Below, piece by piece: positions 8,696 through 17,606 of a stretch of 64,000 nt of DNA. Origin of the DNA: Nitrosomonas sp. (GTDB lineage: Bacteria; Pseudomonadota; Gammaproteobacteria; Burkholderiales; Nitrosomonadaceae); the NCBI GenBank assembly GCA_024281825.1, contig JAMWZY010000001.1, positions 124,001-188,000 on the forward strand, read 5' to 3'. The position numbers were made by a program, and so were the translations under genes. Position 1 is the first letter of the stretch. Each line of letters begins with the position of its first letter. The notes beneath the pieces were generated by a model, which was not told the DNA's origin, ran no database searches, and saw only the letters and a list, made by a program, of their open reading frames with translations.

Positions 8696-9652
8696 GTGTC
8701 TGAACTGCTCTATAGCCTCGTCACTCGCCCCTATGTTGTTCTATTCCTGTTAGCGTTTCTAGCGCTGAGCTGGTTGGAGCAGGGAAAGCTTCGTACGGTG
8801 ATTTGGTTGGTTTCGGGTTATCTGGTCGCCCTAATGGCCGAATGGGGAAGCATTAACCATGGTATTCCCTTTGGCTATTACGCGTATCACTATGACGTGT
8901 TGGAACAGGATTTGCTGATTCTCGGCGTACCATTCTTTGATTCGTTATCGTTTGTTTTCCTCAGCTATGCCAGTTTTTCGTTTGCGCAGTTTTTTTTGTC
9001 CACGCATTGGCGGTCTGGATTCAATGTGCAGCGTGTGACACTACGCGCTACTCGTAATAGTCACTTGGCTTGTTTCGTGGGCGCCTTTTTCATGATGGTG
9101 TTGGATTGGATCACCGATCCTGTGGCGCACTTGGGAAAACACTGGTTCCTCGGTGATATTTATCACTACCCGGAAGCGGGCTGGCACTTTGATGTGACAT
9201 TCGCAAATTATATCGGCTGGTTTATCGTCGGATGGGTCATCATTTTCATCAACCAGCAAGTAGATAAGTTGCTCTCTCAACGTGAAATGTCTCGCGATAG
9301 ATCATTGCAGCTGGTGTATTTACCCGGAAAAGGATTACTCGCGCCTTTATTCTGGTTTGGTATTGCGGCTTTTGTGTTAGCCATCACCGCTTGGTTAGGT
9401 TGGGGCTATGATCTTGCCCAAGTACCCGACGAGCAGCAGGAATATTTTAGCGCCGAAACTCGCAAGCTATTCATGGCCAGCGCTTTTATCATCGCGCCCA
9501 TTGCCGTATTAGCCTGGGCGCATTTGCTGAGGCATGAAAACCGGCCTTCACCTGAGCAATGCCTAGCAGGGTTTAAAGATTACCCAAACCCCCTGTTACA
9601 GCAGCACATGCTTGCTGCGTCCAAACAATCCGTCCTCGGAAAATATACGTAA
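8696..9652 (+). CDS. carotenoid biosynthesis (CruF-like, DUF422) integral membrane protein
   Basis: 318 residues with about seven to eight hydrophobic helices. The pattern AEWGSINHGIPFGYYAYHY (near residues 48-66), GVPFFDSLSFVFLSYASF and MVLDWITDPVAHLGKHW matches the CruF/DUF422 family, whose best-studied members are carotenoid 1',2'-hydratases. The GTG start at 8696 is chosen because the protein begins directly with its first membrane helix. No other carotenoid gene (crtB, crtI) is in the window, so the substrate is uncertain. It stands alone between the ATPase gene and an opposite-strand gene. Confidence 0.7.
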   Translation: MSELLYSLVTRPYVVLFLLAFLALSWLEQGKLRTVIWLVSGYLVALMAEWGSINHGIPFGYYAYHYDVLEQDLLILGVPFFDSLSFVFLSYASFSFAQFFLSTHWRSGFNVQRVTLRATRNSHLACFVGAFFMMVLDWITDPVAHLGKHWFLGDIYHYPEAGWHFDVTFANYIGWFIVGWVIIFINQQVDKLLSQREMSRDRSLQLVYLPGKGLLAPLFWFGIAAFVLAITAWLGWGYDLAQVPDEQQEYFSAETRKLFMASAFIIAPIAVLAWAHLLRHENRPSPEQCLAGFKDYPNPLLQQHMLAASKQSVLGKYT

Positions 9653-9714
9653 GAATTGCCCTTACCTATTTAAGAAAGCGCTGATTAATTTTGCTCTCGA
9701 CCGGTTAACTACGC

Positions 9715-10107
9715 TCAGTTACACCGATAAGCATCGCCAATGTAAAAAATCTCCTTATCTGCGCCGGGTACTTCATATTTTCCTGAATTATTGGCACGAA
9801 GAATATGCACCGTATTACCCCCCAGCCTCGCGGTTTCTTCTCGAAGACGGTTCCTCGCTTTAATCAACCGGTCGACATAAGGCGTTTTATCTTCATGAGC
9901 ATCCTGCTGATCATCTTCTTTCGAAGAACCTTTAACCTTGCCAAGCAATTCGCATCCACCGGGACCTTCTTCACCCATGTGGATGGCAACACCTTTTGCT
10001 TCCTGGGGTTGTGACAGGGCATTTGCAGAAACAACCAAGCAAAACAACAGTGTTGATAACTTAATAAGTGTAACTCGTTCAAATCGATTCCTATGGTGTA
10101 CCCGCAA
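9715..10107 (-). CDS. DUF4156-like exported protein
   Basis: I place the start at a TTG (10105-10107) because GAGGAG lies six bases before it and the protein then begins with a good signal peptide: a basic stretch, then LSTLLFCLVVSANA. An open frame extends to 10314 but gives an implausible N-terminus. The mature protein has GGCELLGKVKG, a charged middle, and LIKARNRLREETARLGGNTV followed by YIGDAYRC, the pattern of DUF4156 envelope proteins (a small cysteine-paired domain). No lipobox is visible. The function of the family is unknown. It is divergent from the LemA gene. Confidence 0.7.
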   Translation of the reverse strand: MRVHHRNRFERVTLIKLSTLLFCLVVSANALSQPQEAKGVAIHMGEEGPGGCELLGKVKGSSKEDDQQDAHEDKTPYVDRLIKARNRLREETARLGGNTVHILRANNSGKYEVPGADKEIFYIGDAYRCN

Positions 10108-10317
10108 CGTCTTCTCCTCACTGTGATTGATTCTTACAATAATCAATAGCATAGTATAAAGCTCGCCAGTCCTCGTCAATAGGATTGAAAATCCGAACCG
10201 AGCCAATGTCTCATGATAAAAAATACCGCTTTGATAGGCCTTCTTTTTACACCATTCATACGGTGATGGATCAGGTATATTAACCATTGCCTGACTGATA
10301 AAAGGAGAATTCATACT

Positions 10318-10890
10318 GTGGAAGCTTTCATTTACATATTATTGGCATTGATCGTCATCGTTGCTATCTATGGCGTCTCGATCTATAACCGTTTGGTCGA
10401 CATCAAACACAATGTGTCTCAAGCCTGGTCAAATATCGATGTACTATTGAAGCAGCGTCATGATGAGCTTCCTAAATTGGTGGAAACATGCAAGCAATAC
10501 ATGGGCTTTGAACAAGAAACGTTGAAACAAGTGATTGCAGCGCGTTCGCAAGTAGCTGCCGCGAGAGAGGCCAGTAATATGGGTGCATTGGGTTCGGCAG
10601 AAAATAGTTTGCGCATCGGATTAGGCAATTTATTTGCGGTTGCGGAAGATTATCCTGAACTCAAAGCCAGCGAGAAATTTCAGCACCTGCAAATCAGGAT
10701 TACCGGGCTGGAAAATACCATTGCAGATCGCCGGGAATTCTATAATGAAGCGGTCAAAATCAATAACGTGCGCATTGAACAATTTCCAGATGTCCTGATT
10801 GCGCGCTGGTTCCATTTTACGCCGCGGGATTTATTGGAATTCAACGCCGCCGAGACAACGGACGTGAATATCGGTCAGTTATTTCGATAA
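10318..10890 (+). CDS. LemA family protein
   Basis: 190 residues, the usual LemA length. One N-terminal membrane helix (about residues 4-22) is followed by the signature YNRLVDIKHNVSQAWSNIDV and LLKQRHDELPKLVETCKQYM, then a cytoplasmic helical bundle. The C-terminus diverges from the usual FKA ending. The GTG start at 10318 has AAAGGAGAA twelve bases upstream. It is followed after 11 bases by a GIDE-domain protein, a pairing found in many bacteria. The role of LemA is not established; the pair probably works in envelope remodelling or quality control. Confidence 0.9.
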   Translation: MEAFIYILLALIVIVAIYGVSIYNRLVDIKHNVSQAWSNIDVLLKQRHDELPKLVETCKQYMGFEQETLKQVIAARSQVAAAREASNMGALGSAENSLRIGLGNLFAVAEDYPELKASEKFQHLQIRITGLENTIADRREFYNEAVKINNVRIEQFPDVLIARWFHFTPRDLLEFNAAETTDVNIGQLFR

Positions 10891-10901
10891 TACGATTCAG
10901 C

Positions 10902-11831
10902 ATGGATTACCTGTTTTCTGACATGTCGCGTGAGGACTGGGAATTTGCTGTACTGTCATGCTTGCTTGTGGCTATCATCAGCCTATACCTGACGATGCGA
11001 AATTGGAAGCGATCGCGGATTATCGAAGATACTCCCACCGCCAAGTTGCGATCCGCCCATCAAGGTTATGTGGAAGTCAACGGAAAAGGCCAATTCATCG
11101 ATGACCAAGTGATTTATGCGCCGCTATCGAATCACCCTTGTCTTTGGTATCGCAGTCAAATCGAACAAAAAGAATCGATCATCGACAATGGTCGCAAACA
11201 ATCGCGCTGGCGGATTGTTTATAACAATATCAGTGATCATCGGTTTAAATTGATGGATGCTAATAGCAGTTGCTATGTCGATCCAACGCATGCAGAAGTG
11301 AATGGCAACGAACACTTGGCCTGGTACGGAAACACGGAATGGCCGACCAAAACACTTTTATTAGAGAGCCAATCACCTGTGCATGGGCTTTCCAATAATT
11401 ACCGTTATAGCGAATCACTTATCTTGCCGGGGCAATCACTCTATATTTTAGGTCAATTCACTACAGCCTCGGCTATCACGCAACACAGCGAGCGCACCAT
11501 CATGATTGATTTGTTGAACGAATGGAAAAAAGACCAAGCGGATTTAAAGCGACGCTTTGATAGCAATCGCGATGGTGCTATCGATCAGCCAGAATGGGAG
11601 GTTGCGCGACAGAAAGCGCGCTTGGAAGCACAACAAATCCACGGTCAGCTAGCACTAGAACCCGACGTCAATATCATCGCAAAACCTGAAAAGAGCGGCT
11701 ACCCTTTTATCATTTCGGTATACCCTCAAAAGCAACTCTCCCAGAACTATCAACGTAATGCGTTAATTGCGCTGACAATCCTTTTGCTATCGATGGGTGG
11801 CTTGCTGTGGTTGATATTTCACAAGCTATAG
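10902..11831 (+). CDS. GIDE-domain membrane protein with an EF-hand-like loop
   Basis: 309 residues with a membrane helix at about 15-33 and another at about 285-305. Between them is a domain like the GIDE region (named from mitochondrial E3 ligase MUL1 relatives) containing AKLRSAHQGYVEVNGKGQ and HPCLWYRSQIEQKE. No RING finger is present, as in other bacterial members. An EF-hand-like calcium loop, DSNRDGAIDQPEW, sits near residue 220, inside the loop region before the second helix. It probably shares a transcript with the LemA gene. The molecular function is unknown. Confidence 0.75.
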   Translation: MDYLFSDMSREDWEFAVLSCLLVAIISLYLTMRNWKRSRIIEDTPTAKLRSAHQGYVEVNGKGQFIDDQVIYAPLSNHPCLWYRSQIEQKESIIDNGRKQSRWRIVYNNISDHRFKLMDANSSCYVDPTHAEVNGNEHLAWYGNTEWPTKTLLLESQSPVHGLSNNYRYSESLILPGQSLYILGQFTTASAITQHSERTIMIDLLNEWKKDQADLKRRFDSNRDGAIDQPEWEVARQKARLEAQQIHGQLALEPDVNIIAKPEKSGYPFIISVYPQKQLSQNYQRNALIALTILLLSMGGLLWLIFHKL

Positions 11832-12033
11832 AATTTAACCGCCAGTAACTCCCGTTAATAAAACCGTCACACATTTTTACCCGCACATCCATTCCACTTG
11901 TCAAAATTTTAGAACTTGCCTTGGCAAAGCTTGTGTCATTTGGCATAACCGTCTACACTTACTTCGAACTTTGTTCAGATATTAAGCAGGAATTAAGTTT
12001 TAGTGGCAAAACTTCTACATAAAAACTTCCAGC

Positions 12034-12423
12034 ATGGTAGCGAAAACATATTCTAAGCGCCCTAAGCATCTAAATCTTCTGAAAATTAAGCAGCCTTTTC
12101 CTGCTGTGGTTTCGATTATTCACAGGATTACGGGTGTATTGCTTTTTTTCCCAGGTATTCCAATACTACTGTGTATCTTGCAAGATTTTCTTGGCTCTCA
12201 AGAAAGTTTCGATCATTTGCAGGACAACCTACGAAATCCATTGATAGTGCTGATATTACTACTTCCCCTATGGTTCTTTTTTCATCATGTATGCGCGGGG
12301 ATTCGGCATCTGGCATTGGATCAGCATATGGGTGTCGAGTTGCAACAAGCACGTACCAGCGCTTACTTAGTATTTATCATGGGTGTCATGCTGACTGCTT
12401 TAACTGGATGGCTATTATGGTAA
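12034..12423 (+). CDS. sdhC: succinate dehydrogenase cytochrome b556 subunit
   Basis: 129 residues with three membrane helices. It anchors succinate dehydrogenase (complex II), which passes electrons from succinate to quinone in the inner membrane. The SIIHRITG motif near residue 27 carries the conserved Ser and Arg of the quinone site, and HHVCAGIRHL near residue 84 includes the heme b ligand. The stop overlaps the start of sdhD by 7 bases, indicating translational coupling. Confidence 0.95.
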   Translation: MVAKTYSKRPKHLNLLKIKQPFPAVVSIIHRITGVLLFFPGIPILLCILQDFLGSQESFDHLQDNLRNPLIVLILLLPLWFFFHHVCAGIRHLALDQHMGVELQQARTSAYLVFIMGVMLTALTGWLLW

Positions 12424-12782
12424 AGCAAAGCAAACTTGCAGTAACCGGCGCGCATTATGGCTTAAAGGACTGGCTAGTGCAGCGTATTACCGCTATCTTG
12501 ATGGTACTTTATCTGGCTTTAATGATAGTCGCGATATTGGTTACCGGTCCTTATCAAGACTATGCCGCATGGAAAAATTTATTCAATCAACAATGGATAC
12601 GGTTCGCTACCCTGATTTTTTTCATCTGCTTATTTTGGCATGCTTGGATCGGCCTGCGAAATGTTCTGATGGATTATGTGCATGCAACCGCAGTTCGTCT
12701 AACGTTACAGATTCTGGTAATCGTTTCCTTATTATTTTATACCGTTTGGACCGCAGATATCTTATGGAATACAGGAAATTAG
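12417..12782 (+). CDS. sdhD: succinate dehydrogenase membrane anchor subunit
   Basis: 121 residues, three membrane helices. I chose the ATG at 12417, which overlaps the sdhC stop, because it gives the usual SdhD N-terminus ([17 protein letters not shown]). A longer open frame starting at 12171 would overlap most of sdhC. The heme-ligand helix is [17 protein letters not shown]. It forms the membrane domain of complex II with SdhC, and sdhA follows two bases later. Confidence 0.94.
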   Translation: MVKQSKLAVTGAHYGLKDWLVQRITAILMVLYLALMIVAILVTGPYQDYAAWKNLFNQQWIRFATLIFFICLFWHAWIGLRNVLMDYVHATAVRLTLQILVIVSLLFYTVWTADILWNTGN

Positions 12783-12783
12783 C

Positions 12784-14547
12784 GTGGCGATAACACAAAG
12801 AAAATTTGATGTGGTAATTGTTGGCGCGGGTGGTGGAGGCTTGCGAGCTGCATTACAACTTTCAGAAGCCGGATTGAAGGTGGCTGTGCTTTCCAAGGTA
12901 TTTCCAACCCGTTCACATACCGTTTCGGCGCAAGGTGGCATCGCTGCAGCTTTAGGCAATGTGACCGAAGATAGTTGGCACTGGCATATGTACGATACAG
13001 TAAAAGGCTCCGATTACCTCGGTGATCAAGATGCCATTGAATTTATGTGTCGCCAGGCGAATGAAGTCGTGTACGAATTGGAACATTTTGGTATGCCGTT
13101 TGACCGCCTGGAAAATGGCAAAATCTATCAGCGCCCCTTTGGCGGGCAATCCCAGAATTTCGGTGGTGCGCAAGCAACACGCTCTTGCGCTGCAGCAGAT
13201 CGAACCGGACATGCACTGTTACATACGTTGTATCAACGCAATATCAGCGCCAATACACAGTTTTTTATCGAATGGATGGCGTTGGATCTGATACGCGACG
13301 AACAAGGCGATGTATTGGGCGTTACTGCACTGGAAATGGAAACCGGTGAAGTGATGTTACTACAAGCTAGAGCAACACTGTTTGCCACGGGTGGCGGTGG
13401 GCGCATTTTTCAAGCCAGCACCAACGCTTTGATCAATACCGGCGATGGCTTAGGTATGGCTGCTCGGGCGGGAATTCCGCTTGAGGACATGGAGTTCTGG
13501 CAATTTCATCCGACCGGTGTCTATGGTGTCGGGGTACTCATTAGCGAGGCGGTACGCGGCGAAGGCGGCTATTTGTTAAATAAAAACGGTGAGCGTTTCA
13601 TGGAACGCTATGCGCCGAATGCCAAAGATTTAGCAAGCCGGGATGTCGTTTCGCGAGCACTGACGATGGAAATCAAGGAAGGCCGCGGTTGCGGAGAAGA
13701 AAGCGATCATTTGTTACTAAAATTAGATCATTTGGGTGCAGAAGTTATCAAATCTCGTCTGCCTGGTATTCGTGAATTGGCCATGAAATTTGCGCATGTC
13801 GATCCGATTTCCGCACCAATTCCAGTGGTGCCGACTGCGCATTATATGATGGGGGGAATTCCAACCAACTACTTAGGACAGGTCGTGGCGCCTTATGGTA
13901 CAGGACCGGAAGAAGTCGTTTCGGGATTCTATGCCGTGGGCGAATGCGCGTGTGTTTCAGTGCATGGCGCCAATCGTTTGGGTACGAATTCTCTGCTAGA
14001 TTTAGTCGTATTCGGACGCGCCGCAGCCAATCAAATCATTGAAGATTTGAAGACTCATCCGCACCACAAGCCTTTACCCTTAGATGCTAGCAATAAAACA
14101 ATGGCACGGCTCACACGCTTGGAAAATCAAAAAGATGGTGAAAACGTGGCGCAAGTATTGGCTGATTTGACCAAAACCATGCAGACGTATTGTGGTGTTT
14201 TTCGCTTTGAAGATACCCTGCAACAAGGGATAAAGAAAATACAGGAAGTCGGACAGCGAGTAGCGCACACGGAAATCAAAGACAAAAGTAAAATTTTTAA
14301 TACCGCCCGCATTGAAGCTTTGGAGTTGGACAACTTGAAGGAAGTAGCCACTGCGACTATGTTTTCTGCCGAGGCTCGGCGTGAAAGTCGCGGTGCACAC
14401 GCACGCGATGATTATCCACACCGCGATGACGTCAAATGGTTAAAACACACCTTGTTTTTCAGTCAGGACAATCGGCTGGATTATAAACCTGTGCGACTGA
14501 AGCCTATTACTGTGGAATCTTTTCCACCAAAAGCCAGAACTTATTAG
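12784..14547 (+). CDS. sdhA: succinate dehydrogenase flavoprotein subunit
   Basis: 587 residues, the standard length. The dinucleotide fold [18 protein letters not shown] is at the N-terminus. The flavinylation motif [17 protein letters not shown] holds the His that binds FAD covalently, and the substrate site includes HPTGVYG, with [20 protein letters not shown] in the FAD-binding region. The start is a GTG at 12784 two bases after sdhD. It oxidises succinate to fumarate in the TCA cycle. The iron-sulfur subunit gene sdhB, normally next, is absent here. Confidence 0.97.
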   Translation: MAITQRKFDVVIVGAGGGGLRAALQLSEAGLKVAVLSKVFPTRSHTVSAQGGIAAALGNVTEDSWHWHMYDTVKGSDYLGDQDAIEFMCRQANEVVYELEHFGMPFDRLENGKIYQRPFGGQSQNFGGAQATRSCAAADRTGHALLHTLYQRNISANTQFFIEWMALDLIRDEQGDVLGVTALEMETGEVMLLQARATLFATGGGGRIFQASTNALINTGDGLGMAARAGIPLEDMEFWQFHPTGVYGVGVLISEAVRGEGGYLLNKNGERFMERYAPNAKDLASRDVVSRALTMEIKEGRGCGEESDHLLLKLDHLGAEVIKSRLPGIRELAMKFAHVDPISAPIPVVPTAHYMMGGIPTNYLGQVVAPYGTGPEEVVSGFYAVGECACVSVHGANRLGTNSLLDLVVFGRAAANQIIEDLKTHPHHKPLPLDASNKTMARLTRLENQKDGENVAQVLADLTKTMQTYCGVFRFEDTLQQGIKKIQEVGQRVAHTEIKDKSKIFNTARIEALELDNLKEVATATMFSAEARRESRGAHARDDYPHRDDVKWLKHTLFFSQDNRLDYKPVRLKPITVESFPPKARTY

Positions 14548-14566
14548 CTTGGAATTTTAAAAAATA

Positions 14567-15250
14567 ATGAAAAACTATATTGATCGCAGCGCCTTTCTTT
14601 TTTTTCTTTTAGGTCTCTTGTTTACTACCTCGGTTTTTGCGGAAACACGTTATGTGTCCGATCAATTAGAAGTAACATTGCGCCGCGGTCCAACGTTAAG
14701 TCATGCTATTTTAAGAATGCTTAAAAGCGGCACACCTGTTGAAGTGTTAGAAGTTGACAAAGAAAGTGGGCATAGCCGGGTTAAGACGGGCAATGGACAG
14801 GAAGGCTGGATCTTAACACGCTATCTAAGTGCAGAACCCACCGCTCGGGTTCAGTTGGAACAACTGCTTAAAAGCATGAACCAGAAGGAAGATGCTAATG
14901 TTTCTGTGGTGGAACAGTTAAAAACTATTAGAAACGAGCATGAAGCCGCCAAACGGCTTATTACACAACTAGAAAGTGAAAATAGAAAATTAACCGAGCA
15001 GCTATCTTCATTGAAAGCCACAGCTGCGAATGTTTTAAATATTGAAGCAGAAAACAAAGATTTCCGTCACAAGCTAGCTGATACGGAAGAGCGCTTAAAC
15101 AGTTTGCAAAATGAAAGTAGTGAAATAGAAGCGCGCAAAAATAGAGATTGGTTTATCACCGGCGCTTTAGTTTTATTTGGTGGCCTGATACTGGGCTTGA
15201 TTCTCCCCCGTTTTGCTCGTAAAAGATCGTCGCGCTACAGTGATTTTTAA
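14567..15250 (+). CDS. SH3-domain, coiled-coil, membrane-anchor protein (TIGR04211/YgiM-like)
   Basis: 227 residues: signal peptide (1-25, ending TTSVFA), a bacterial SH3 domain (about 27-90, with LRRGPTLSHAILRMLKSG and GWILTRYL), a coiled coil (about 95-190) and a C-terminal membrane helix (about 197-217) followed by a basic tail. This order matches the TIGR04211/YgiM family, periplasmic proteins tethered by their C-terminus. The role is unknown; SH3b domains often bind peptidoglycan. It lies 19 bases after sdhA where sdhB would be expected. The next gene overlaps its end. Confidence 0.85.
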   Translation: MKNYIDRSAFLFFLLGLLFTTSVFAETRYVSDQLEVTLRRGPTLSHAILRMLKSGTPVEVLEVDKESGHSRVKTGNGQEGWILTRYLSAEPTARVQLEQLLKSMNQKEDANVSVVEQLKTIRNEHEAAKRLITQLESENRKLTEQLSSLKATAANVLNIEAENKDFRHKLADTEERLNSLQNESSEIEARKNRDWFITGALVLFGGLILGLILPRFARKRSSRYSDF

Positions 15251-15812
15251 TTGCAACAAGCACTCAGCGTTTTTGCTCTGGGGTTCGGCCAACATAATAA
15301 TAGCGTCGCTGTTTGCAACGATTGTTACCGCCGAAACTCTGGTTGATCTGAAGAATTTTCCACTGTACCAGAATGGTAACTTACAAATCCCGCGGGTTGA
15401 TACGCTTGATCAAGCTGGTTTGTATCAGGATGCTTTGTTGCAGTTTGATCCCGGCAAGAATGCGTGGAACTTATTGAGCTATCGTATAGCACCACCAAAA
15501 ATTGATTTGGATGTAACTGAGGTAACCATAACCGATTCCTTTCCAACGCAGGTATTCTTGCGTGTTCTGGATAGAACCTCTATCTGCAGCCAAAGAATCG
15601 GGCAGATCAATCAGCGCTTGATTGAAAATCGTTTTGTAGTTTCGATTGATATCATCAATACATTTACAGGCGATCCTTTGGTTGATTGCGCTCCGTATGA
15701 AGAAATCATTGCTTTGTCAGTTTATGGCTTAAGTGAGGGTGGATACGAATTTGTCGTCAATGGAGGCATTATTGGTAGTTTTATACTAAATACTGATAAT
15801 CGGCTTCCGTAG
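15240..15812 (+). CDS. exported protein of unknown function
   Basis: The GTG at 15240 is chosen because it gives a signal peptide (IFNCNKHSAFLLWGSAN, then IIIASLFATIVTA) with cleavage before ETLVDL. The frame is open back to 15213. It overlaps the preceding gene by 11 bases, suggesting coupling. The mature part is acidic and beta-rich, with two cysteines (TSICSQ and LVDCAP). No family is recognised. It may act in the periplasm with the SH3-anchor protein. Confidence 0.65.
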   Translation: MIFNCNKHSAFLLWGSANIIIASLFATIVTAETLVDLKNFPLYQNGNLQIPRVDTLDQAGLYQDALLQFDPGKNAWNLLSYRIAPPKIDLDVTEVTITDSFPTQVFLRVLDRTSICSQRIGQINQRLIENRFVVSIDIINTFTGDPLVDCAPYEEIIALSVYGLSEGGYEFVVNGGIIGSFILNTDNRLP

Positions 15813-16028
15813 TTTCCGCGCGCTCGATAAAGAAGCAATTATTGCTTATAAACAACCTACAGCAAACTGAAAACATCAAATGCTTTCAGTGTTTCCATAT
15901 GAACATGGTAGGGTCTGTGTTTTTCGACTATAAACAAGTTAGGAGGGAGGGATACAGTCGGAATACTAAATTTGGTTCATGTGAATCACTGAAAGCAAGT
16001 ACATTATGCCCGATACATAAATAACTGA

Positions 16029-16051
16029 GAATGTGACAAATTGTCGCATTC
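16029..16051. repeat. 23-bp palindromic motif, copy 1
   Basis: GAATGTGACAA-A-TTGTCGCATTC: two 11-base arms around one base, a single mismatch. It lies between two convergent genes. The same layout recurs at 60889-60911 and 63712-63734. Confidence 0.55.
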
Positions 16052-16095
16052 GATATTTGTAGATCGGGGTTCATAAATTATAATAACGTGCCTCG

Positions 16096-16878
16096 TTAAT
16101 TTACTTTGGATTCTGCACGGTAGAAAACCCATTGGTCTACGCTGCTGTCATTTTGACTAAACTGGTAACCAGCACTATCAAAGTAGCGGATATCCTCCGG
16201 TTTGGTCAGCTTATTCTGAATAATATAGCGGCTCATCATGCCACGCGCTTTTTTAGCAAAAAAGCTAATTATCTTATATACCCCATTCTTCTGGTCTTTA
16301 AACACTGGCCTAATAACACGCGCATTAAGTTGGTGCGTTTGTATTGCTTGAAAATACTCATTCGATGCTAGATTAATCAAGACATCGATTTTTTGTTTTT
16401 CCATCTCTTGATTTAAAGCCTGGGTGATTTTATTACCCCAGAATTCATACAGATCATCACCACGTTGGTTTTTAAACCGCGTACCCATTTCCAACCGATA
16501 AGGTTGAATCAAATCTAGCGGGCGCAGCAAACCATACAATCCAGACAAAATACGTAAATGATCTTGTGCAAATGTAAGTTCTGACGCACTGAGCGTACTT
16601 GCGCCGAGTCCTACATACACATCCCCTTTGAAAGCCAGCAAAGCTTGCTTAGCGGTATCTATTGTAAATGGCCGCTTCCAGGCGATATATCGGTTGGAAT
16701 TGAGCGTTGCCAGGGTGGGACTGATCGACATCAGTCGGCCAACTTGATCAGGCTCCAATTTTTTCAGTGCATCGATCAACTCAGCCGAATCATCAAGAAA
16801 ATCTGGTTGTGTATAGGAATGAGAAATCGCGGAAGATTCAAAATCCAATTTTTTAGCCGGTGAAATAACAATGAGCAT
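16096..16878 (-). CDS. yaaA: peroxide stress protein YaaA (UPF0246)
   Basis: 260 residues, matching the family. The start MLIVISPAKKLDFES is the YaaA signature, and VYVGLGASTLS, FAQDHLRILSGLYGLLRPLD and the C-terminal KKARGMMSRYII are also diagnostic. In E. coli YaaA lowers free intracellular iron during hydrogen peroxide stress and binds DNA with unusual structure. It is cytoplasmic and apparently a single-gene unit, convergent with the upstream exported-protein gene. Confidence 0.95.
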   Translation of the reverse strand: MLIVISPAKKLDFESSAISHSYTQPDFLDDSAELIDALKKLEPDQVGRLMSISPTLATLNSNRYIAWKRPFTIDTAKQALLAFKGDVYVGLGASTLSASELTFAQDHLRILSGLYGLLRPLDLIQPYRLEMGTRFKNQRGDDLYEFWGNKITQALNQEMEKQKIDVLINLASNEYFQAIQTHQLNARVIRPVFKDQKNGVYKIISFFAKKARGMMSRYIIQNKLTKPEDIRYFDSAGYQFSQNDSSVDQWVFYRAESKVN

Positions 16879-17127
16879 AATTTTTCTAGGTACTTAAACA
16901 ACAAATAGTATCAGATTCAATCACGCAGACTATTTTATCCATAAGTGTTAGTTTTTTGTACTGGCTGAAGGGTCGATTCTCTCTGGATTGCTACATTCCT
17001 ATCAAGACGTTTTCAACGTGATTGATATAACTTTTATTTGTTCAGCTTGTATTAATTTCCTTAGCTTTATAGTGGTTTCATATCAAAACTTATTTTGATC
17101 AAACTGATTCGACAAAGGGAGGACACC

Positions 17128-17409
17128 ATGAAAAAGTTACTGCAAATATTGCTTATCTTAATACTATTCATTTCATTAAGCGGATTTCGCGCTCCGAATG
17201 ACGCCATCATTTCAAATGGCGATTTTATCGATAAGTTAATTTTCAATATGGGAAAACCGCACGTAAAAATAAATATAGGCTCAATCTACAATGCTGCAGG
17301 TGGGTTCATTTTCCAACGAGAAATGTGGATTTATCGTGTCGATGAGTACAACCATCGTTTTACCATAATCAATGGACAAATCGTTCATTACCACTGGTCG
17401 AGATTCTAG
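17128..17409 (+). CDS. small exported protein, DUF2845/OmlA-like
   Basis: 93 residues from the ATG at 17128, preceded by GGGAGGAC; an open frame extends to 17095 but lacks a ribosome site. MKKLLQILLILILFISLSG is a signal peptide. The mature part has the plan IxxGDFxDKLIFNMGKP ... WIYRVDEYNHRFTIINGQIV, like DUF2845 and SmpA/OmlA-type domains with the recurring 'GKP' turn. The conserved cysteines of DUF2845 are missing. Function unknown. Confidence 0.6.
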   Translation: MKKLLQILLILILFISLSGFRAPNDAIISNGDFIDKLIFNMGKPHVKINIGSIYNAAGGFIFQREMWIYRVDEYNHRFTIINGQIVHYHWSRF

Positions 17410-17606
17410 CAAAAGCAACTCTATTAACTCAATAAATGGATCTGTCCCAAAGATATATTATAAACTTTAAAGAAGGAGAATAACTTCTGAAGAAACTAAA
17501 CCAAGGCGATTAATAAATCCCAAGCATTGTTTCAATCTTCTATGTTAAATGCGTTATCATAATTTCATCAAAACCATGAACTCGGCGTTAACATTTTTCT
17601 TAATTG

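Noticed and set aside
9612..9863. Plus-strand frame after the CruF-like gene
   Set aside because: It overlaps the end of the upstream gene and is antisense to the supported DUF4156-like gene.
12171..12416. Extended start of sdhD
   Set aside because: The extra 82 codons overlap sdhC and do not match SdhD; the ATG at 12417 gives the normal protein.
15842..16024. 60-codon frame in the gap before yaaA
   Set aside because: Composition is random-looking, there is no family match, and the only upstream signal is a weak purine stretch.
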